25,387 nucleotides of DNA. Source: an uncultured Plesiomonas sp. (GTDB lineage: Bacteria > Pseudomonadota > Gammaproteobacteria > Enterobacterales > CAMTGL01). The notes under the pieces were generated by a model that saw only the letters and a list, made by a program, of their open reading frames with translations, was not told the origin of the DNA and did no database searches. The DNA is taken from contig CAMTGL010000006.1 in NCBI GenBank assembly GCA_947071955.1, positions 1-25,387 on the forward strand. The letters are read 5' to 3'. The position numbers and the translations under genes are program-made. The first letter of the stretch is position 1, and every line of letters begins with the position of its first letter. Positions 16,150 through 24,134 of the stretch are shown in pieces.

Positions 16150-16362
16150 ATGAAGCAAGGTATCCACCCAGAATACAAAGAAATTACTGCAAACTGTTCT
16201 TGCGGTAACATCATCAAAATCGGTTCTACCGGCCACGACGTAAACCTAGACGTGTGCGGTAACTGCCACCCGTTCTACACTGGTAAGCAGCGTGAAGTTT
16301 CTACCGGCGGCCGTGTTGACCGTTTCAACAAGCGTTTCGGCGCACTGTCTGCGAAGAAGTAA
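16150..16362 (+). CDS. rpmE: Ribosomal protein bL31 (zinc-binding form)
   Basis: Small 50S protein that bridges the central protuberance and the 30S head. The 70-residue product starts MKQGIHPEYKEITANCSCGN and ends with GGRVDRFNKRFGALSAKK. Four cysteines (16, 18, 36, 39) form the zinc site, so this is the C+ type; the zinc-free paralogue used in zinc starvation is not in the window. The frame is open upstream to 15988, but homology and GAGG six bases before the ATG set the start. Divergent from priA and followed by a strong terminator. Confidence 0.99.
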   Translation: MKQGIHPEYKEITANCSCGNIIKIGSTGHDVNLDVCGNCHPFYTGKQREVSTGGRVDRFNKRFGALSAKK

Positions 16363-16392
16363 TTCTTCTTACTCCAGCAGTATCGCGAAAGC

Positions 16393-16420
16393 AAAAAAAG
16401 CACCTTTGGGTGCTTTTTTT
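16393..16420 (+). terminator. Terminator of rpmE
   Basis: Seven A plus GCACC pair with GGTGC plus seven T around loop TTTG: a classic intrinsic terminator 30 bases past the rpmE stop. Confidence 0.93.
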
Positions 16421-16582
16421 ATGCCTGCGATATTACTCTGCAATACCCCCATCCCATAGTGATTTATATTCTTGCTGACACGTTTTTTCAGATGTGTCGG
16501 CTGGGAATCCCCCTTTATATTGCTTATCATCAGCGCCGGTTACGTGCAGTAACACAAAAACTAATAACGATAGGAATGTCTG

Positions 16583-17875
16583 ATGTCTGCCGATTTTCGC
16601 CAACAAGCTCTTGATTACCACGCTTACCCGATTCCGGGAAAAATTGCCATTGCCCTGACCAAACCTGCTGATACAGCGCACGATCTGGCACTGGCCTACA
16701 GCCCCGGTGTGGCAGAGCCGGTGCGTGAAATCGCGCGTGATCCGGAAAATGCTTACCGTTATACCGGCAAGGGTAATCTGGTTGCGGTGATTTCAAACGG
16801 CACGGCAATTTTGGGCTTGGGCAATTTAGGCCCGTTGGCCTCTAAGCCAGTTATGGAAGGTAAGGCTCTGTTATTCAAACGTTTTGCGGGTATTGATGCG
16901 GTTGATATTGAGGTGACTCACGATACCGTTGAGCAGTTTATTGATACAGTAGCCAACATTGCAGATTCGTTTGGCGGCATTAATTTGGAAGATATCAAAG
17001 CCCCTGAGTGTTTTGAGATTGAGCAGCGTTTGATTGAGCGCTGCCATATTCCAGTTTTCCATGATGATCAGCACGGTACGGCGATTGTTACGGCAGCCGG
17101 TGTGCTTAATGCGCTGGAAATTCAGGGTAAAACCTTGCCGCAGGCCAAAGTGGTCTGTCTAGGCGCGGGCGCGGCAGCGACAGCTTGTATGAATATGCTG
17201 ATCAAGTGTGGTGCGGCGCGTGAAAATATCTATATGCTTGATCGTAAGGGTGTGATCCATGTCGATCGCAGTGATCTAAACGAATTTAAGGCACTGTTTG
17301 CCAATAAAACCGACAAGCGTACATTAGAAGATGCGATGACTGGTGCCGATGTCTTTATCGGTGTTTCCGGCCCTGATCTGTTGCCTGCCGAAGCGCTGGC
17401 GCTGATGGCGAAAAATCCGGTGGTGTTTGCTTGTGCTAACCCTGATCCGGAGATCAAACCGGCACTGGCCTTTGCTACCCGTAGCGATCTGATTATGGCG
17501 ACGGGTCGCTCTGACTACCCGAACCAGATTAACAATGTACTCTGCTTCCCATTTTTGTTCCGTGGTGCGCTTGATGTGCGTGCCCGCGCAATTAATGATG
17601 AGATGAAACTGGCCGCAGTTGAGGCGATCCGCCAATTGGCAAAAGAGCCGGTACCGCAAGATGTGCTGGATGCCGCCGGTGTTAGCGCGCTGGAGTTTGG
17701 CCGTGATTACATCATTCCAAAACCGATGGATCCGCGTTTGCTTGAGCGTGTTCCACAGGCTGTTTCGGCGGCAGCTATTGCGTCGGGGGTGGCTGGGCAT
17801 GTGGTTGAATCGCCACGGCATCAGGCTACTGATACGGCCAAAAGCGTAACGGCGGCAGAGCTGGTTAAGCTGTAA
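16583..17875 (+). CDS. NADP-type malic enzyme, short form without PTA domain
   Basis: Decarboxylating malate dehydrogenase that converts malate to pyruvate and CO2 with reduction of NAD(P). The 430 residues hold a complete malic enzyme: catalytic Tyr39 (ALAYSPGVAEP), catalytic Lys94 (EGKALLFKR), metal ligands Glu136 and Asp137 (NLEDIKAPE) and Asp161/Asp162 (FHDDQHGTA), and a Rossmann GAGAAA at 194-199. It is related to the N-terminal half of E. coli MaeB (759 residues) but ends before the phosphotransacetylase-like domain, with a natural stop and terminator, so it is not a truncation. AGGA lies seven bases before the ATG. Cofactor preference is inferred from family. Separated from rpmE by a terminator. 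Confidence 0.95.
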   Translation: MSADFRQQALDYHAYPIPGKIAIALTKPADTAHDLALAYSPGVAEPVREIARDPENAYRYTGKGNLVAVISNGTAILGLGNLGPLASKPVMEGKALLFKRFAGIDAVDIEVTHDTVEQFIDTVANIADSFGGINLEDIKAPECFEIEQRLIERCHIPVFHDDQHGTAIVTAAGVLNALEIQGKTLPQAKVVCLGAGAAATACMNMLIKCGAARENIYMLDRKGVIHVDRSDLNEFKALFANKTDKRTLEDAMTGADVFIGVSGPDLLPAEALALMAKNPVVFACANPDPEIKPALAFATRSDLIMATGRSDYPNQINNVLCFPFLFRGALDVRARAINDEMKLAAVEAIRQLAKEPVPQDVLDAAGVSALEFGRDYIIPKPMDPRLLERVPQAVSAAAIASGVAGHVVESPRHQATDTAKSVTAAELVKL

Positions 17876-17937
17876 TGTCGGTTGCTTAAAACATCAGACT
17901 GATGGCTTCAAACTTGAAGCTTCTAATTTTCAATGTT

Positions 17938-17975
17938 AAACACCCCGCAGGTCAGCGACCTACGGGGTGTTTTTT
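17938..17975 (+). terminator. Terminator of the malic enzyme gene
   Basis: CACCCCG (17941-17947) pairs with CGGGGTG (17963-17969), extended past one mismatch by AGGTC with GACCT, loop AGC; a T-run follows. It lies between this gene and convergent yibQ (ends 17988). The minus-strand T-run is weaker. Confidence 0.9.
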
Positions 17976-17987
17976 ATCGCCAGAGTA

Positions 17988-19199
17988 TCAGTCTTCGCGC
18001 TGACCGCGCATCAGTGGCAGCTTGATGTAAGGCGGCTTTGAGGTGGTGGCCGGCAGTAAATCGAGCTGGTTGATGCCAGGGCTTTCGCTCATCCCTAAAA
18101 TTTCTAGGGTGATCTCTGGCTCTGGGGTTGGCGGCGTGCCCTGTGTTGGCGGTTGTTCTGAGTCAGCAGGTGGAACTGCTGGCGTAGGCTCGCTGTTGCT
18201 ATGTGTAGGATCGTGCGGTTTGCTCTCGGTAGGAGCTGTATCGGTTGGCGATTTTCCAGCCGGTGATTTATCGGCCGGCTGTTCGATGATCGGCCCCGGC
18301 TGGTACAGGCCATTTGCTGTATTTGAGGTGCTTGGTTTTGTCGTAGTTTGGCCGGTTACTGTGCCGGAGGATGTATTGCCTGCCGGTTTTTGGGCTGGTG
18401 GGGTCAGTGATGTATTTGATTTTGCATACACCAGTGTGCTGAGCGGCACGAGCTGGACATTGCGCGGTAAATTCACAAGGCCCGCTTGCAGCACTTTGAT
18501 GGTATTGGGACGCGGGTGGCCGATGGCAACGGCCCAGCCTTTTTTCTGTGCCATTTTTACCGCACGCTGAAACTCTGCTTGTACCCGAGCAAGGTTGTTG
18601 TCGTCATCTAAAAATACGGTGCGCCGCAGGGCGGGAACACCAAGCTCACGGGCAGTAGACTCAGCTACCGAGCTGCTAATGGTACGGCTATCTAAAAAAA
18701 GCAGTTGCCGTGCTTTGAGCTGCTGCATCAGCAGTTTCATCAGTGCCGGATCGGCGGTTGCCGCACTACCCATATGGTTATTCAAACCAATGGCGTTCGG
18801 AACGATACGCATGGCTTGTTGCAGGGTACGCTGAACTTCATCTGCACCCATTCCGGTATGCAGAGCACCGGCCTCGACCCGCTGGTTGCCGCGCGGTTGC
18901 ATTGGTAGGTGAATGATGGTTTCTCGCCCTTGTTGTGCGGCTTGTTTAGCCATGTTGGCGGCGTGCGGGGCACTTGGTAGCACCGCTACGGTGACCGGCA
19001 GCGGTAGGCGCATCACTTTATGATCTTCGGCGCGATAACCAACATCATCAATTACGATCACCAGTTGTCCGGCGCTGGCATTGACCGCATACAGTGACAG
19101 GCTGACCAGCAGCAAAATACGTGATCGTGAGAAAGCGAAACGCAGCAGGCGTACGAGGGAAAAACGGCGTGGTGCTGGGTGTTGCGGGCATAACAGCAT
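17988..19199 (-). CDS. yibQ: YibQ-type divergent polysaccharide deacetylase with long Pro-rich tail
   Basis: Envelope protein of the divergent polysaccharide deacetylase family (NodB-like fold), function not established. The 403 residues have a basic N-terminus, a hydrophobic helix (about 28-40) and a likely signal cleavage after ASA-44. The deacetylase domain runs from about 46 to 260 with metal and active-site candidates Asp51/Asp52 (VIDDVGY), His97 (IHLPMQP), His142 (NNHMGS), Asp170 (FLDSRT) and His228 (AIGHPRP). Residues about 262-403 form a Pro/Ser/Thr-rich tail. E. coli YibQ is about 319 residues, so the tail is extra or much longer. Third gene of gpmI-envC-yibQ, 22 bases after envC. 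The start is uncertain: only a weak GAGA precedes it. Confidence 0.9.
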   Translation of the reverse strand: MLLCPQHPAPRRFSLVRLLRFAFSRSRILLLVSLSLYAVNASAGQLVIVIDDVGYRAEDHKVMRLPLPVTVAVLPSAPHAANMAKQAAQQGRETIIHLPMQPRGNQRVEAGALHTGMGADEVQRTLQQAMRIVPNAIGLNNHMGSAATADPALMKLLMQQLKARQLLFLDSRTISSSVAESTARELGVPALRRTVFLDDDNNLARVQAEFQRAVKMAQKKGWAVAIGHPRPNTIKVLQAGLVNLPRNVQLVPLSTLVYAKSNTSLTPPAQKPAGNTSSGTVTGQTTTKPSTSNTANGLYQPGPIIEQPADKSPAGKSPTDTAPTESKPHDPTHSNSEPTPAVPPADSEQPPTQGTPPTPEPEITLEILGMSESPGINQLDLLPATTSKPPYIKLPLMRGQRED

Positions 19200-19221
19200 G
19201 GGAGATTCTCGGTTAACAGTA

Positions 19222-20469
19222 TTAACCGCCCAGCCAAGGACGCGGATTCACCGCCTGACCCTGCCGACGGATTTCAAAATAGAGGCTGGGCACTCCCTGA
19301 CCGCCGCTATCACCCACCAGTGCGATGGCTTGTCCGGCCTTGACGTTATCACCGGGCTTAAACAGTACGGTCTGATTGTACCCGTACAGGCTCATGTCAC
19401 CTTTGCCGTGCTCTATCACCATCACCAACCCGTAGCCTTGCAGCCAGTCGGCCAGCAATACTTTGCCGTCAGCAATGGCGCGGACTTCGCTGCCTTCGTT
19501 GGCAGAGATAACCATCCCTTTCCAGCGTAGTTCGCCTTCCTGACTATCACCAAAACGGTGCAGTACCGCGCCGTTGACCGGCCAGCGGTGCTGGCTGCCT
19601 GGTCGACCTAAGCCACCACTTTGTGCCATCAGGGTACGCTCGTTGGCATTGGGTACATATGGTTTTCCGGTGCGTTTCTCTTCGCTGGCACGTTTGCGGG
19701 CCAATTCACGGGCTTCGCGTTCAGCGCGGAGTTTGGCTTCCCGCTCGGCACGGACTATCTGATCGCGCAGGCGTTGTTCATTGAGTTTTAGCTGGGCCAG
19801 TTGTTGCTGATTTTGTTTTAAATCAGACTCTAGCGCACTCAGAGTTTTCTTACGCTCAAGGCGCGTTTGTTGCAGTTTGCTTTGCTGCTGCTGCTGCGTG
19901 CCCAGCAGGGTTTTCTGCTGTTTTTGGGCCGCACTGAGCTGGTTTTTCTGCTCCTGAAGATCATGACGGTTGACGCTGAGTTCATCGATAACGGCACGGC
20001 GCTCATCATTAATGGCGCGGTAGTAGTGCAGCAGGCGTTCTGAACGGGCAGGATCATCAGAAGATAAAATGGCTTGCAGTTGCCCCTGTTTGCCGATACG
20101 AAAAGCGGCATCAAGCTGTTGGGATAAACGCTGTTGGTGCTGTGTTTGGGTTTTTTCCAGCGTGGCGATTGAGGCGGATAAACGGCTCAGATCGCGCTGT
20201 AAACGGCTGAGTTGTTGCTCGGTCTGCCTTAGCACTTTGCTGGCAGCGCCAATCGATTGATCTTGCTGTTTGAGCGCTTGTTGCAGTTGCTCGCGCTGAT
20301 CTTTTTGCGCGGCAACTTTGGTTTCTTGTTGAGCAATATCTTGCATCACTCCTTGCAGCGCCTCTTTGGTTTTCGGCGCAGCAAGGGTGAACGACGACCA
20401 CAGCAACAGGCCGACACTGAGTGTGCCGACAAGCTGTTTTCTAAGAAGTACGCCGTTTTTTATCTGCAT
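19222..20469 (-). CDS. envC: Murein hydrolase activator EnvC
   Basis: Periplasmic divisome protein that is recruited by FtsEX and activates amidases AmiA and AmiB for septal splitting. The 415 residues have a signal peptide (cleavage near ALA-A, about residue 31), a long Gln-rich coiled coil (about 34-270), and a C-terminal LytM domain (about 295-415). The LytM domain is degenerate: positions that normally hold the zinc ligands read RWKGMV and SLYFEIR, so His and Asp ligands are missing, as known for EnvC, and it should activate rather than cut. It begins seven bases after gpmI and precedes yibQ, the same operon as in E. coli. The ribosome site is weak, which suggests translational coupling. 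Confidence 0.96.
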   Translation of the reverse strand: MQIKNGVLLRKQLVGTLSVGLLLWSSFTLAAPKTKEALQGVMQDIAQQETKVAAQKDQREQLQQALKQQDQSIGAASKVLRQTEQQLSRLQRDLSRLSASIATLEKTQTQHQQRLSQQLDAAFRIGKQGQLQAILSSDDPARSERLLHYYRAINDERRAVIDELSVNRHDLQEQKNQLSAAQKQQKTLLGTQQQQQSKLQQTRLERKKTLSALESDLKQNQQQLAQLKLNEQRLRDQIVRAEREAKLRAEREARELARKRASEEKRTGKPYVPNANERTLMAQSGGLGRPGSQHRWPVNGAVLHRFGDSQEGELRWKGMVISANEGSEVRAIADGKVLLADWLQGYGLVMVIEHGKGDMSLYGYNQTVLFKPGDNVKAGQAIALVGDSGGQGVPSLYFEIRRQGQAVNPRPWLGG

Positions 20470-20476
20470 ATGAAAA

Positions 20477-22021
20477 TTATTTCACGATAAACAGCGGCTT
20501 GCCAGTCATCTCTGCAGGAATTTCCATACCCATCATGCTTAGCATGGTTGGTGCAAGGTCAGACAATTTACCACCGTGTACGGTTTCTGCCGGTTTACCG
20601 ACATAAATTAGCGGTACAGGCAAGTTGGTGTGGGCGGTAAATGGCTGGCCAGTGGTCTGGTCTTTCATCAACTCGGCGTTGCCGTGGTCTGCGGTGATCA
20701 GCAGTTGACCATCCACTTTACGTACGGCAGCAACAACTTGCTCAATGCAGTGATCCAACGTTTCAACCGCTTTGACGGCAGCATCAAAAATACCGGTATG
20801 GCCGACCATGTCACCGTTCGGGTAGTTACAGATGATGGCATCGTATTTACCGCTCTCAATTGCGCCAACCAGTTTTTCGGTCAGTTCGGCAGAGCTCATC
20901 TCCGGTTGCAGGTCATAGGTCGCCACTTGCGGGGATTGGATCAGGATGCGGTCTTCACCGACAAACGGGTCTTCGACACCGCCGTTATAGAAGAAGGTCA
21001 CGTGTGCATATTTTTCAGTTTCTGAGATACGCAGTTGGGTTTTCTGGTGCTTTGACAGCCACTCGCCCATGGTGTTGACCAGATTTTCCGGCGGATAAGC
21101 ACAAACGGTTTTGATGTCGGCCGCATACTCGGTTAGCATCACGAAATCACCGAAATTCACCACTTTTTCGCGGGTGAAACCGTTGAAATCAGCATTGATG
21201 AAGGTGCGGGTTAACTGGCGGGCACGGTCAGCACGGAAGTTCATGAAAATCAGCGCATCGCCGTCATTCATATCAGCAGCGGCTTCGCCGTCGGCTTGCA
21301 GCACGGTCGGTTTGACGAACTCATCGTTTTCACCGCGGGCATACGCCGCTTGCAGGCCATCAAGCACATTGCTGGCGTGGAACTCAGCTTTGGCTTGGGT
21401 CATAAGATCATAGGCTAGCTGTACGCGATCCCAGCGGTTGTCGCGATCCATGGCGTAGTAGCGGCCAACCAGTGATGCTACGCGGCCTTTGCCCAGTTCG
21501 GCAAAGTGGTGCGCAACGCGGGTCAGGCTATCTTCTGCACTGCGTGGCGGGGTGTCACGGCCATCAAGGAACGCGTGTAGGTAGATTTTCTCTGCGCCAC
21601 GCTGGGCTGCCAGATCGATCATCGCCAGAATATGCTCTTCGTGGCTGTGTACGCCACCGGGTGAGAGTAGACCCATGATGTGTACTGCTTTACCGGCAGC
21701 CACTGCTTTATCTACTGCGGCGGTCAGTACAGGGTTGTGGAAGAAGTCACCGTCTTTGATCTCTTTATCCAAACGGGTCAAATCTTGGTACACAATACGG
21801 CCGGCACCCAGATTGACGTGGCCAACTTCAGAGTTACCCATTTGGCCATCAGGCAGGCCGACATCCAGACCTGAACCGGAGATTAAACTGTGCGGACACT
21901 CGGCCCACAGCTTATCCATGACCGGTGTGTTAGCGTTTAAAATTGCGTTGTCCTGCTTATCTTCGCGGTAGCCGTAGCCATCAAGGATGACCAAAACCAT
22001 CGGTTTCTTCACGTTAGCCAT
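20477..22021 (-). CDS. gpmI: 2,3-bisphosphoglycerate-independent phosphoglycerate mutase
   Basis: Mn-dependent enzyme of the alkaline phosphatase superfamily that interconverts 3- and 2-phosphoglycerate in glycolysis. Its 514 residues match the family length. Metal and active-site signatures are Asp14 (VILDGYGYRE), the phosphoserine Ser64 (GQMGNSEVGHVNLGAGR), Asp445/His446 (ITADHGNAEL) and His464 (FTAHTNLPVP). GAGAGG six bases before the ATG is a good ribosome site. First gene of the gpmI-envC-yibQ operon and divergent from the diguanylate cyclase gene, with 274 bases between. A candidate promoter is listed separately. Confidence 0.99.
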   Translation of the reverse strand: MANVKKPMVLVILDGYGYREDKQDNAILNANTPVMDKLWAECPHSLISGSGLDVGLPDGQMGNSEVGHVNLGAGRIVYQDLTRLDKEIKDGDFFHNPVLTAAVDKAVAAGKAVHIMGLLSPGGVHSHEEHILAMIDLAAQRGAEKIYLHAFLDGRDTPPRSAEDSLTRVAHHFAELGKGRVASLVGRYYAMDRDNRWDRVQLAYDLMTQAKAEFHASNVLDGLQAAYARGENDEFVKPTVLQADGEAAADMNDGDALIFMNFRADRARQLTRTFINADFNGFTREKVVNFGDFVMLTEYAADIKTVCAYPPENLVNTMGEWLSKHQKTQLRISETEKYAHVTFFYNGGVEDPFVGEDRILIQSPQVATYDLQPEMSSAELTEKLVGAIESGKYDAIICNYPNGDMVGHTGIFDAAVKAVETLDHCIEQVVAAVRKVDGQLLITADHGNAELMKDQTTGQPFTAHTNLPVPLIYVGKPAETVHGGKLSDLAPTMLSMMGMEIPAEMTGKPLFIVK

Positions 22022-22082
22022 GTGAGACCTCTCGTCGAGAATACAAAAGTGTGCTGTGATACTTGAGCATATCAGTTCAGTA

Positions 22083-22110
22083 ATTTTACTACATAACTGA
22101 CTCGTGTCAG
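22083..22110 (-). promoter_or_regulatory. Candidate promoter of gpmI-envC-yibQ
   Basis: Reading leftward: CTGACA (22110-22105), 16 bases, then TAAAAT (22088-22083), each five of six to consensus. Start near 22076 gives a leader of about 55 bases. Confidence 0.45.
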
Positions 22111-22169
22111 CTATTGAATATCACAGAATCAAAGAGAATCATGGTTAAGGTTTTATCCTGTTTTAACAA

Positions 22170-22198
22170 TTGATGCTAGATTCCCGTGCTGCTATAAG
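22170..22198 (+). promoter_or_regulatory. Candidate promoter of the diguanylate cyclase gene
   Basis: TTGATG (22170-22175), exactly 17 bases, then TATAAG (22193-22198). Start near 22205 gives a leader of about 90 bases. The -10 element overlaps a palindrome described separately. Confidence 0.5.
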
Positions 22199-22217
22199 GT
22201 GATTATGTGTCACCTTA
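22195..22217. repeat. Operator-like perfect palindrome at the diguanylate cyclase promoter
   Basis: TAAGGTGA (22195-22202) and TCACCTTA (22210-22217) are exact inverted arms with a 7-base centre. They cover the -10 end and predicted start site. The half-site GTGA resembles a CRP half, but spacing is 7 rather than 6. The binding protein is unknown. Confidence 0.55.
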
Positions 22218-22295
22218 ACCCTTAAGTGTTACCATTCTTGCCATAAGATTTGGCACAACCTGCTTCAGGTTCTATCCCAGAGAATATCTAATTTT

Positions 22296-23585
22296 ATGCG
22301 TCAGCACATCGCCGCTAAGCTTTTTACGCTGTTATTAATCTTCACCGTTGCTGCGATTGCATTGCATCCGGTGATCGCTCCGCGGGTGATCCGGGTAGAT
22401 GCAAGCAACGTGCAATTAATTGAACCGATGGATGATCGGGTGCGCGGCGGGGCAACCGAGGCGCGGGTCAGTGTAGATACTGAGGGCCGCATTCATCTGT
22501 ACTGCACGCTGAAAAATGTCTATCGCTGGCCGTATTGTGAAGTCTCTTTGATGCTGAGCGAGCCAGATGCGGGGCTTGATCTGTCAGGTTTTAACCGTAT
22601 TCAGATGCCGATCCGCAGTGTCGGGGTGGGCCCGCAGTTCTGGAGAGTGTATTTGCGCAATTATGATCCGGTTTATTCTCGCGCAGATGATCCGCTTTCG
22701 CACAAGGTCAATGAGCTGATTGTACGGCCAAGTGATACCCATGATTTTCTGGATGTGCCGCTGAGTGCTTTTAAGGTGGCCAGTTGGTGGGTGAATGATA
22801 AAAAAATACCGGTGATGCATGCGCTGCCGCAGTTTAATCAGATTTTCCAGATTGAGCTGGCTTCAAGTGAGCTGATGCCGGAAGGCGAGCATCATGTGGT
22901 GTTTGACCACATTGAGTTCCACGGATCGTGGATTGAAGAGGAGTATTACTACCTGCTGATTATTGCAGTGTGGGTGCTCTGTACATTCGGTTATTTGCTG
23001 GGAATGCAGTTGCAGATGCGCCGTGAGTTGAAGTCGGCACGTAAGCGCCAGCAGCAGCTGACCGATTTGAATACCATGCTAAAGCTGCGTAATGAAGAGG
23101 TGGAGTATCAGGCAAAATATGATCCGCTCACCGGTGCGTTCAACCGCTATGGGGCGCGAACGTTGATGCTTGAGATGTTGCGTCAAACCGATAATACCGA
23201 GCCTTCAGCGATGATTTTGCTGGATATCGATCACTTCAAGCGGATTAATGATACTTACGGTCATCTGGTTGGCGATGAGGTTTTACAGCATCTGGCACAC
23301 CGCTGCCGCAGTTTGATCAATCCGCGTTGCCGTTTGGTGCGCTGGGGCGGGGAGGAGTTTATGCTGCTGTGCCCTGATTTTAATCGTGATCAGGCACAAG
23401 AGCAGGCTGAACTGCTGCGTCAGGAGTTTGTGCTAACGCAGTGGCCACTCGGTATCAGTGTTACGGTGTCATTTGGCGTGGTTGCGCTGGCGATGCATGA
23501 AAATATGGCAGAAACCATAAGTCGTGCCGATATTGCGCTGTATAAGGCTAAGCATGCAGGCCGAAATTGTGTGATGTTGGGGTAA
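22296..23585 (+). CDS. Membrane diguanylate cyclase with periplasmic sensor domain
   Basis: Predicted inner-membrane enzyme that makes cyclic di-GMP from two GTP. The 429 residues begin with a transmembrane helix (about 8-24), then a periplasmic region of about 190 residues that I cannot place in a named family, a second helix (about 218-237), a short coiled coil (240-272) and a GGDEF domain (about 274-429). The active site is intact: DIDHFKRINDTYGH from 310 and GGEEF at 351-355. The allosteric RxxD I-site is absent; the position reads NPRC (342-345). Cys70 and Cys81 could form a periplasmic disulfide. The ribosome site is weak. Divergent from gpmI, with a possible operator in its promoter. 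Confidence 0.93.
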   Translation: MRQHIAAKLFTLLLIFTVAAIALHPVIAPRVIRVDASNVQLIEPMDDRVRGGATEARVSVDTEGRIHLYCTLKNVYRWPYCEVSLMLSEPDAGLDLSGFNRIQMPIRSVGVGPQFWRVYLRNYDPVYSRADDPLSHKVNELIVRPSDTHDFLDVPLSAFKVASWWVNDKKIPVMHALPQFNQIFQIELASSELMPEGEHHVVFDHIEFHGSWIEEEYYYLLIIAVWVLCTFGYLLGMQLQMRRELKSARKRQQQLTDLNTMLKLRNEEVEYQAKYDPLTGAFNRYGARTLMLEMLRQTDNTEPSAMILLDIDHFKRINDTYGHLVGDEVLQHLAHRCRSLINPRCRLVRWGGEEFMLLCPDFNRDQAQEQAELLRQEFVLTQWPLGISVTVSFGVVALAMHENMAETISRADIALYKAKHAGRNCVMLG

Positions 23586-24134
23586 TCGGCTGTGGCAGGT
23601 TATGCGCTAAGTGGCACTGCATATGCGGTTGTTTTGTTGGTTAAAATTACCGCATGGCGTTGCTAAATTGCGATGTTGCGCTCTGCTTGTATCCCAAGAA
23701 GATATGTTTATTTTGTCTTTGCTATTTTTGTTCGACGTTTGCTCTGTTTTATGTTGACTACAAGAGTTGGTCTTGTCACATTGTTGTAATGCGTCTGTTA
23801 TGAATAAGGAAGTTCGTTTCAGCAGATGCCGGGTTATATCAGTGGGTGTGCAATGGGCGTTGGCACAGGTGTTTTATGGTGTGTTGCGGTATGACGGTGG
23901 GATACAAAGCGGTATTGTCAGGTGTTTGACCGGCGATAATTCGGTTTGGCTGTCTGTTACAGGCGATACATGGTTTGTACCTGTATGTTGTTAGCGCGGT
24001 TGTGTTATGCATGCACTTAGGGTGAGCCGTTCACTCTGTTTCCCGGTAAGATTTGACTTCCCTACCCCGTATCTGACGCTCTGAATACTGCGCAATGCAG
24101 TTCATTATTATAATGAAAACGGAGCAAACCCATC
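23586..24134 (+). other. Gap between the diguanylate cyclase gene and dppA
   Basis: 549 bases with no convincing gene and a visibly G/T-rich plus strand (about 23860-23990). A bulged hairpin lies at 23958-23985: TACAGG, bulge CGA, TACA, loop TGGTT, TGTA, CCTGTA. No clear terminator was found after the cyclase gene. A TATAAT sits at 24109-24114, but a start from it would fall on the dppA ribosome site. A TTG-started frame at 23767-23994 looks like noise. Confidence 0.5.

Noticed and set aside
16474..16501. 8-bp hairpin (one G-T pair) between rpmE and the malic enzyme gene
   Set aside because: Long loop, no T-tract and no link to a promoter that I could see.
18043..18570. 175-codon Gly/Val-rich open frame on the plus strand
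   Set aside because: It mirrors the Pro/Ser/Thr-rich tail of yibQ on the other strand; low complexity explains the open frame.
23767..23994. 75-codon open frame before dppA
   Set aside because: Starts at TTG without a ribosome site; composition follows the local G/T bias.
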